Below, in pieces: positions 1 through 5,895 of a stretch of DNA of 7,394 nucleotides. This DNA comes from JBIKWN01 sp044376365 (GTDB lineage Bacteria > Bdellovibrionota_C > UBA2361 > JBIKWN01). The DNA is taken from assembly GCA_044376365.1 (NCBI GenBank), contig JBILLA010000134.1:1-7394 (forward strand), in the 5' to 3' direction. Positions within the stretch are counted from its first letter, which is position 1; each line of letters opens with the position of its first letter. Both the position numbers and the translations under genes were made by a program. The notes beneath the pieces are model-generated. The model saw nothing but the letters and a program-made list of their open reading frames with translations, ran no database searches and was not told the origin of the DNA.

Positions 1-840
1 AAAGCATTAGCCTTGGCACTGCAAGATGAGCACTTGGCAGTTGCACCTCTACTGTTAGCTAGTACTGGAAAAGTACCTGACGATGCAAGTGCAATTGTCG
101 TTGTCGCGCCACGCAAGAATATTCCTGATGCTGAGCGAAAAGTTCTCGTAGACTATGCAGATGCTGGAGGAAAGTTGCTCTTGATGAGTGACCCTCGAAC
201 AACAAATGATGTCACTGAGCTTGCAGCCCACTTTGGTATTCAAGTACGCAGTGATGTTATCCTTGATAGAGAGCAGCGTCTTTTTAGTGGACCAACGATT
301 GGTGCGCAACCAATCGTCACTACTTATGACCCAGCATCGCCAATTACCAAGGCGTTTTCCGCTCAAACGGTGACTATCTTCAATATCGCATCTTCCCTAG
401 AGAAAATGCAGCAGCCTGTGAAAGGTGCTGCCTATACTTCTTTTGCACAATCAAGTCCTACTGCATGGGGCGAGACTAATCTTGCTGATCTACTTGATGC
501 AGAAGAGCCTAAAGCAGAGCTTAATCCAGATGATACCAAAGGCCCTGTAACGCTTGGGATGTCGTTTGAGAAAGGTGCAGGCCGAGTCGTTGTTTTTGGT
601 GACAGTGATTGGATTAAGAATGGCAATCTGAATGTGTATGCCAACAGAGATCTTTTGTTGAATGCAGTGAACTGGCTTGTCGGCGAAGAGGCAAGCTTAA
701 CAATTCGTGCAGGCACTATTCGTGCATCCTATGCGCCAATTCCAGCAGTGACGTTCCTTTTAATTCTACTCTCAAGTTTTATTATTCCAGAACTTTTACT
801 CCTCACTGGTTTGTGGGTTTGGTGGAAACGTAAGAGCTAA
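1..840 (+). CDS. GldG-family ABC transporter auxiliary protein, C-terminal part (5' end outside window)
   Basis: The frame is open from the first base, with no convincing start or RBS near the edge, so the visible 279 residues are the C-terminal part of a longer protein. They match the GldG / ABC_transp_aux type: a Rossmann-like stretch with a run of hydrophobic residues ending IVVVAP, then DAERKVLVDYADAGGKLLL followed by MSDP, and near the end VVVFGDSDW and LLLNAVNWLVGEE. The last 40 residues form a long hydrophobic segment (AVTFLLILLSSFIIPELLLL and on) ending in WWKRKS, a C-terminal membrane anchor with a positive cytoplasmic end. In known systems such proteins expose a large extracytoplasmic domain and work with an ABC ATPase and a permease (GldA and GldF in gliding bacteria). 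Here those genes would lie upstream, unseen. The next gene starts 11 bases after the TAA. The substrate cannot be read from the sequence, and gliding should not be assumed. Confidence 0.85.
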   Translation, partial: KALALALQDEHLAVAPLLLASTGKVPDDASAIVVVAPRKNIPDAERKVLVDYADAGGKLLLMSDPRTTNDVTELAAHFGIQVRSDVILDREQRLFSGPTIGAQPIVTTYDPASPITKAFSAQTVTIFNIASSLEKMQQPVKGAAYTSFAQSSPTAWGETNLADLLDAEEPKAELNPDDTKGPVTLGMSFEKGAGRVVVFGDSDWIKNGNLNVYANRDLLLNAVNWLVGEEASLTIRAGTIRASYAPIPAVTFLLILLSSFIIPELLLLTGLWVWWKRKS

Positions 841-851
841 AGGATCGCCCA

Positions 852-2243
852 ATGAAAAAGCTACTCATCCCTGCCATCGTACTCATCGCACTTGTAGTGT
901 ACATAAAGATCTTTGAGCTACCAAAGATGGATAAGGAGGAACTTGAAAAGAAGCTCTTTAGTTCTTTCTCATGGAGTGAGCTTGAGCGCATAACCTTAAC
1001 GAAGCCAAATAGCACAGTGACCTTTGTGAATCGTGAACCTAAAAAGGCAGTTGTGCACGATCCTTCTGAGGGTGTTGATCTTGGTGAAGAATCACTCGCT
1101 ACGCATGCAACAACGACGTGGGGTCTGGAACAAGCACCTGGCGCATTACTTGACCGAGCAAAGATTGAGGGGTTGGCAACATCAATCGCTCAATTCAGAT
1201 CAGACAAGCATATTGAGCAGCAAGATCTTGAGCCTAACATGGAGCTCTATGGGCTTATATCTCCTGAGCTTGTATTGACGATTCGTGTGCAAGGAAAGGA
1301 AGAAGTCGTTGAGTTTGGTAAGAAGAGTGACTTCCTTGAAGCGCGCTATGCAAAAGTTCGAAGTCGTGATGGTCTCTATTTAGTTGATGATACGCTATTT
1401 GAGCTTGCTACTGAGCCACCCTCTGAATACCGTGATAAAACACCGATCACCTTCAGTGATGATGAAGTCAAAAGTATGGTTCTTCAATCGGGAGATAAAC
1501 AAATCACGATTGAGCCGACTGCTGAACGAACCTTTCATATAACGCAGCCACAAAAAGTCTTAGCTCAAAATTATGCTGTCTTTGATATCTACCGTAATTT
1601 AAGGAACCTGCAAGCTGAAGAGTTTATCGACGCACCAGCAGCGCTCGATGCCTATGGACTCGAAGCACCAAAAGCAACGATCACCATTAACCGTGCGACA
1701 GGTCCGATTGTCGTCGCGGTCGGTACGAAAGATGACAAAGAGTACTTCCAGGTGAACCAACAGGGGCCTGTGTACAGGGCTGTCGGGCGGCCTCTGACTG
1801 GTCTGTCGGTCGAGGTTGAAACGTTTCGTGAAGCGCAACAGTTTAAGTTCGACCACCTGACGGCAACCAAGGCCCTGGTTGAAAAGGTAGGAAGCCCCTA
1901 CCTCGTTGTGAGCAAAGAACAAGACCTCTATCAGTATAATAGTGAAAAGGCTGACCAGCCGTTCGCGAAGGAATACCTGAGGAATATCAGTGAGATACGC
2001 GCCTCGCAATTTTTACCACTTGAAGATCCAGTGCTGAAAGCAAAGCCAGCCGTGCGCGTCGTGGTGTCAATCGATGATGGGCAAAAAAAGAAAGACTTGG
2101 CACTGCTTATTGGTGAAAAGCGGGGGGCAGCTTACCCAGCCTTTGTTGAAAGTCTTGGGGAGCCTTTTATGATTACTGAGGAAACCTACCAGGTTCTAGT
2201 GCCGGCACTTGAAAAGTTCAAGCCAGTAGTAGAATCTAAATAG
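852..2243 (+). CDS. DUF4340 domain-containing membrane-anchored protein
   Basis: A 463-residue protein with an N-terminal membrane anchor: MKK, then the hydrophobic stretch LLIPAIVLIALVVYI (residues 4-18). The rest is soluble and presumably extracytoplasmic. DUF4340 hallmarks are visible: a YGL-x-x-P motif at 133-138 and again at 268-273, each followed by a beta-strand pair, a glycine-lysine turn (FGKKSD, VGTKDD) and a strand such as GLYLVDD or PVYRAV, with YRDKTPITFS at 193-202 between them. A third, more degenerate unit lies at about 401-457 (VRVVVSIDDG, LLIGEK, YPAFVE). The ATG start is supported by AAAGGA seven bases upstream. DUF4340 genes commonly neighbour GldG-type ABC transporter genes, which fits the gene 11 bases upstream, and the PBP1A gene follows after 5 bases. 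The coding frame ends in tandem stops TAG-TAA. No enzyme motif is visible. The molecular function of the family is not established, and a periplasmic accessory role is inference. Confidence 0.9.
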   Translation: MKKLLIPAIVLIALVVYIKIFELPKMDKEELEKKLFSSFSWSELERITLTKPNSTVTFVNREPKKAVVHDPSEGVDLGEESLATHATTTWGLEQAPGALLDRAKIEGLATSIAQFRSDKHIEQQDLEPNMELYGLISPELVLTIRVQGKEEVVEFGKKSDFLEARYAKVRSRDGLYLVDDTLFELATEPPSEYRDKTPITFSDDEVKSMVLQSGDKQITIEPTAERTFHITQPQKVLAQNYAVFDIYRNLRNLQAEEFIDAPAALDAYGLEAPKATITINRATGPIVVAVGTKDDKEYFQVNQQGPVYRAVGRPLTGLSVEVETFREAQQFKFDHLTATKALVEKVGSPYLVVSKEQDLYQYNSEKADQPFAKEYLRNISEIRASQFLPLEDPVLKAKPAVRVVVSIDDGQKKKDLALLIGEKRGAAYPAFVESLGEPFMITEETYQVLVPALEKFKPVVESK

Positions 2244-2248
2244 TAAGC

Positions 2249-4684
2249 ATGTGGCGATTCCTCAAAAAACTGTTCTTGGCATTCCTTGTACTTGGGTTTG
2301 TCGCGCTGCTTGCTGGAGCAGGTGTTGCGGCATGGGGTATTCGCTACGTTACCCGCGATCTTCCTGACGTTAAATCTATTAATGACTATCGTCCTTCCGC
2401 AGTCACAAAAGTCTATGCTAATGATGGCACCATCATTGCAGAGTTCTTTAAAGAGCGTCGGTATCCGATGAAACTCTCGCATATTCCTGCAGTTGTAAAA
2501 CAAGCATTTCTTGCTGCTGAAGATGCGTCGTTCTATCGTCATACCGGTATTGATCCATGGAGTATCCTTCGAGCCTTTGTAAAAAATCTTCAGGCTGGTG
2601 CTGCTAAGCAGGGTGCTTCAACGATTACACAGCAGGTGGTAAAGAATCTTCTCTTGACTCCAGAGCGTCGCTTAGAGCGAAAAATTAAAGAAGCAGTACT
2701 GTCGTATCGTCTTGAAGAAGCGCTTACCAAGGATGAGATCTTTGAAGTGTATTTGAATCAGATTTTTCTTGGTAATACTGCTTACGGAGTTGCTGCTGCA
2801 TCGCTTGCGTACTTTAATAAGCCTATCGAGCAGATCACCCTAGCAGAAGCGAGTCTTATTGCTGGTCTTCCAAAAGCTCCATCAAAGTTTTCACCTGTTT
2901 CCAATATGCCCCGCGCAAAGCGACGTCAGCGCTATGTGCTCGATCAAATGGTTCGCAGTAAGTTCATTACTAAAGAAGAAGCTGATCAAGCCTTTGAGGA
3001 GAAGATAAAAGTATTTCAGGCGACACAACAAAATATTTATGCAGCTCCGTACTTTGTTGGAGAGGTTCGACGTAACTTCCTTGAGAACTTTAAGAACTAC
3101 GATCTTGACCAGGATGGTCTCGAGATCAAAACAACAGTCGACTTGAAAGCGACAAAATTCGGTGAAAAAGCTCTTCGTAAAGGACTTCGTGCAGTTGATA
3201 AGCGTCGTGGTTTTCGAGGGGTTCTTGAACGAGGCGTTGTCAGCGATGCTTATTTAAAAAGCTATGCAGTGCACCTTCCCGAAACGCTAGAAGATGATGA
3301 AGTGTATCCTGCGCTTGTACTTGCAGCGAGCGCAACCAAGGGAACAGCTTCTGTTCTTGTGAAAGATCGTAAAATCGATATTTCTTTGCGTGATGCTACG
3401 TGGGCAAAGAAGAAAATCGATCAAGCGGATAAGGCTACCTTTATCAAGCCAGAGGTCGAGATTAAAGTTGGTGATATCATAGAAGTTGCGCATGTGACGT
3501 CTACTGATGAGAAGAGTAAGGAAACAAAAGTACAGTGGCAGCTCGATCAAACGCCACAGATTGAAGGAGCGCTCACGCTACTTGAGCCCTCAACAGGTAA
3601 AGTACTTGTTATGCTTGGAGGGTACTCTTATCAGCGCAGCGTGCTGAATCGAGTGACACAATCGCTGCGTCAGCCTGGCTCAACGTTTAAGCCAATTGTG
3701 TATCTGTCTGCTGTTGATGGGTATAAATATACAGCCTCCACGATTGTTCATGACTCACCACGTACGATTAAAGTTGGTGATCAATTGTGGGCTCCTGGAA
3801 ACTATGACAATAAGTACATGGGGCCGATTACGTTGCGAACCGCCCTTGAGAAGTCGAAGAACTTAGTTTCTGTTGATATTATTTCTCGTATCGGGATTAC
3901 TCCTGTTATTAAATATGCACGTGATCTTGGTATCACGACACCACTTGGACGTAATCCATCGCTCGCACTTGGTAGTAGTGAAGTAACGCTGCTTGAATTA
4001 ACAAGAGCATACGGAGTGTTTGCTGCGCGTGGCATGCTTGCTGATTCCTATCTTGTTGAGCAGATAAAAGATCGCACTGGTGCAGTTGTCTATGATCGGG
4101 AAGCTGAATTTATCTCCCATATTCGACAGTCAATTAGCCCAAGCAGTGCCTTTATTATGGCAAACATTATGAAGGGCGTCATTCAAAGTGGTACTGCAAC
4201 TGCGATTAAGCCTATTAATCGTCCTGTCGCAGGTAAGACAGGAACCACCAATGATATGATGGATGCATGGTTTATTGGATATACGCCTGAATGGGTGTGC
4301 GGTATTTGGACTGGTTTTGATCAGCTTCGATCCATTGGCGATAAGGAAACGGGTGGTCGTATTGCAGCGCCTATCTTTTTGAATGCAATGAAGCCATTCC
4401 TAGAATACCGCGACGAAGTGCAATACGCAGAGCTTGAAAAGCGTACGAAAGAAGAAGCGGATCGTTTGCACATTGAGTACCGAGCTCCTGAAAAGATACA
4501 ACCACTTGATTTTCAACCTACGGATGATGTTATTGGTCTGTGGGTGAATAAGGGCAGTGGTCGACCTGTTGGAGGCGAAGAGCCGGGAGCTTTCTATGAG
4601 TACTTCATTAAGGGTACTGAGCCTCAAGCAGCACAATCGCTTACGGAAGATACTCAGTCATATCTTGATTCTCCAGATCTGTAG
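2249..4684 (+). CDS. mrcA: penicillin-binding protein 1A (class A bifunctional transglycosylase/transpeptidase)
   Basis: This enzyme polymerises glycan strands from lipid II and crosslinks their peptides at the outer face of the inner membrane. It has 811 residues; E. coli PBP1A has 850. A short cytoplasmic MWRFLKK precedes one membrane helix (about 8-29). The GT51 glycosyltransferase domain (about 50-225) has EDASFYRHTGIDP with catalytic Glu91, GASTITQQ at 122-129, RKIKEA with the second Glu at 148, and EVYLNQIFLGNTAYG at 166-180. Residues of about 315-430 form the inserted region expected between the two domains in Gram-negative PBP1A. The transpeptidase domain has all three active-site motifs: S478-T-F-K481, S536-K-N538 and K663-T-G-T. 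The tail (about 750-790, ending FYEYFIKGTEP) is of proteobacterial type, followed by a polar, probably disordered end. The start has no clear Shine-Dalgarno and sits 5 bases after the previous stop, suggesting translational coupling. The last 44 bases overlap the opposing gene. Confidence 0.97.
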   Translation: MWRFLKKLFLAFLVLGFVALLAGAGVAAWGIRYVTRDLPDVKSINDYRPSAVTKVYANDGTIIAEFFKERRYPMKLSHIPAVVKQAFLAAEDASFYRHTGIDPWSILRAFVKNLQAGAAKQGASTITQQVVKNLLLTPERRLERKIKEAVLSYRLEEALTKDEIFEVYLNQIFLGNTAYGVAAASLAYFNKPIEQITLAEASLIAGLPKAPSKFSPVSNMPRAKRRQRYVLDQMVRSKFITKEEADQAFEEKIKVFQATQQNIYAAPYFVGEVRRNFLENFKNYDLDQDGLEIKTTVDLKATKFGEKALRKGLRAVDKRRGFRGVLERGVVSDAYLKSYAVHLPETLEDDEVYPALVLAASATKGTASVLVKDRKIDISLRDATWAKKKIDQADKATFIKPEVEIKVGDIIEVAHVTSTDEKSKETKVQWQLDQTPQIEGALTLLEPSTGKVLVMLGGYSYQRSVLNRVTQSLRQPGSTFKPIVYLSAVDGYKYTASTIVHDSPRTIKVGDQLWAPGNYDNKYMGPITLRTALEKSKNLVSVDIISRIGITPVIKYARDLGITTPLGRNPSLALGSSEVTLLELTRAYGVFAARGMLADSYLVEQIKDRTGAVVYDREAEFISHIRQSISPSSAFIMANIMKGVIQSGTATAIKPINRPVAGKTGTTNDMMDAWFIGYTPEWVCGIWTGFDQLRSIGDKETGGRIAAPIFLNAMKPFLEYRDEVQYAELEKRTKEEADRLHIEYRAPEKIQPLDFQPTDDVIGLWVNKGSGRPVGGEEPGAFYEYFIKGTEPQAAQSLTEDTQSYLDSPDL

Positions 4685-5225
4685 CTGGAGTAAGTGCTTC
4701 AGTCATGAGTGCATGGTAGCAGGATCCAATAAAGAGCAAGCTGCATATTCCAAAAATGCACCATTCCAATATCGAACCGGTTGAGCATAAACGAAGGCTG
4801 TAATTTTTCTTTTGGAACGGCCACGCAAGTGGAATACCCATAAAGGTTATAAGATCTGCAAGTAAGTGGCTGCCATAGGCAAGTGCAAACCATAGTGCAT
4901 GCTGCCATGAGTAGTACGCAATAATCACACACAGTGCGATGCACACGAGTGGTGCATGAGTGATGCCACGGTGATTCGTACAGAGTCGAAAGGGGAAAAG
5001 CAGCGCTGCAGCGATAGCATCAATCAACGATCGAAGAACAGGAGGAGCAAATGGTAAGAAGAGCGATCCTGGGCGAGAAGCATTTGAAGAAGGTTCATCG
5101 ATATCAGGGAGGAGGCTTGCAAACAGAATGAAGAGCCAAGGAACTTGCTTAAAAGGTATGCCACTAGTTGTGCTGATTGCTGCAGCAGCACCAAGAGCGA
5201 TCATAACGTGAGTATTACCGCGCAT
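4641..5225 (-). CDS. YdjM/DUF457-family integral membrane protein (putative metal-dependent hydrolase)
   Basis: A 194-residue, strongly hydrophobic protein that resembles E. coli YdjM (DUF457 family). The family's polar motifs are all present: GNTH with His6, LLPDIDEP with Asp41 and Asp43, HRGITH with His85 and His90, YGSHLLADLITFMGIPLAWP with His120 and Asp124, and a Glu154 in GSILEW. These His and Asp residues sit at the ends of predicted membrane helices and look like a membrane-embedded metal site, which is why the family is labelled a metal-dependent hydrolase. No substrate is established. Helices lie at about 28-40, 66-80, 93-125 (probably two) and 152-168. The ATG overlaps the last 11 bases of the upstream cyclophilin gene, and only an A-rich GTAAAAAAAG precedes it, so coupled translation is likely. 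The start is fixed by His6, the first conserved residue. The polar C-terminal tail (about 178-194) is encoded partly inside the opposing PBP1A gene. I see no LexA-type operator upstream. Confidence 0.9.
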   Translation of the reverse strand: MRGNTHVMIALGAAAAISTTSGIPFKQVPWLFILFASLLPDIDEPSSNASRPGSLFLPFAPPVLRSLIDAIAAALLFPFRLCTNHRGITHAPLVCIALCVIIAYYSWQHALWFALAYGSHLLADLITFMGIPLAWPFQKKNYSLRLCSTGSILEWCIFGICSLLFIGSCYHALMTEALTPATDLENQDMTEYLP

Positions 5226-5832
5226 CTTTTTTTACAAAGACTTTAATGCGCTTAATGCGATCGTTTGGTTGTAGTTTGTCTACAACATCCATCCCATCGA
5301 CCACTTCGCCGAAAATTGTATATTTCTTATCCATGTGTGGCGCTTCGCGAAGAAGGATATGAAATTGACTTCCGTTTGAGAGTCGCTGTGGATTGATATC
5401 ATCAGAGCGTCGAGCCATCCCAACTGAGCCACGGACATGAAGTCGAGCGCTAAACTCCGGCTGCAAGTTGTAGGCGGGACCGCCGTTGCCTGATCCAGAG
5501 GGATCGCCACCCTGAACAATGTAGTCGTCCTGAACAAGATGGAAGGTCAGGCCATCATAAAAACCCTTGTCGGCAAGGTATTTAAAGTTTGCAACATGCA
5601 CAGGGGCGATGTCTGGAAAGAGTTCGATGAGAAAATCGCCTTTGCTTGTCTCGACAACGGCACTCCTGATGCGGAGTATTTCAGTTCGGCTTGGCATTAC
5701 GAAGGGTAATTGCTCAGCGTAGGCACAGGGCGACGCGCTACAGGCGACGACCAGAAAGAAAATAGCTGGAATAATGAAGGATTCGACCAGAGAGGGCGTC
5801 CATATCAACGATTTAGTCTTGCTCCTAAACAC
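5215..5832 (-). CDS. exported cyclophilin-type peptidyl-prolyl isomerase-like protein, probable lipoprotein
   Basis: A 205-residue protein with a signal sequence and one cyclophilin domain (about 57-200). Cyclophilins catalyse cis/trans isomerisation of X-Pro bonds and, when exported, help fold envelope proteins. Family motifs present are VETSKGDFLIELFPDIAPVH near the start, NFKYLADKGFYDGLTFH, VQGGDPSGSGNGG, VGMARRSDD, NGSQFHILL and YTIFGEVVDGMDVVDKL. In the active-site strand FHRV has become FHLV: the catalytic Arg (Arg55 of human cyclophilin A) is Leu99, codon 5536-5538. Positions equivalent to Phe113 and Trp121 also look changed, to His in both cases. Isomerase activity is therefore doubtful. 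The N-terminus has RSKTK, a hydrophobic stretch, and VVAC with Cys31 as a possible lipidation site. AYA-E at 37-40 is an alternative signal peptidase I site. The start is GTG, preceded by GGA with suitable spacing. The gene is first in a two-gene - strand unit and overlaps the YdjM-like gene by 11 bases. Confidence 0.92.
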   Translation of the reverse strand: MFRSKTKSLIWTPSLVESFIIPAIFFLVVACSASPCAYAEQLPFVMPSRTEILRIRSAVVETSKGDFLIELFPDIAPVHVANFKYLADKGFYDGLTFHLVQDDYIVQGGDPSGSGNGGPAYNLQPEFSARLHVRGSVGMARRSDDINPQRLSNGSQFHILLREAPHMDKKYTIFGEVVDGMDVVDKLQPNDRIKRIKVFVKKDAR

Positions 5833-5895
5833 TTTTATCCGTGAAAATAAGGGGTTACCAATTAAAGAAACTGCCTGTCCTTGTATATATATTTT
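5833..5895. promoter_or_regulatory. divergent leader/promoter region between the cyclophilin and VWA genes
   Basis: These 63 bases separate two genes transcribed away from each other, so the promoters of both must lie here or reach into the coding regions. The stretch is AT-rich and contains an alternating TATATATAT run at 5884-5892 just before the VWA start. On the - strand the cyclophilin GTG is preceded by GGATAAAA, a reasonable ribosome site. On the + strand no Shine-Dalgarno is visible before the VWA start. I could not place a well-spaced -35/-10 pair for either direction, so this call rests on gene layout, not on recognised promoter boxes. Confidence 0.4.

Noticed and set aside
1599..2009. 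Open - strand frame of 136 codons opposite the DUF4340 gene.
   Set aside because: It is antisense to a well-supported gene, lacks a plausible domain, and sits partly in the GC-rich patch where stops are rarer by chance.
4671..4690. Perfect 6-base inverted repeat (CTCCAG / CTGGAG, 8-base loop) across the PBP1A stop codon, considered as a terminator.
   Set aside because: The stem is short, there is no T-run after it on either strand, and it lies inside the opposing gene near its 3' end. It may be chance.
5226..5234. A-AAA-AAA slippery-type heptamer in the right phase near the end of the cyclophilin gene, considered for programmed frameshifting into the YdjM-like gene.
   Set aside because: A -1 slip leads to a TGA within a few codons and not into the YdjM-like frame, which lies in the +1 phase. 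No stimulatory structure is visible.
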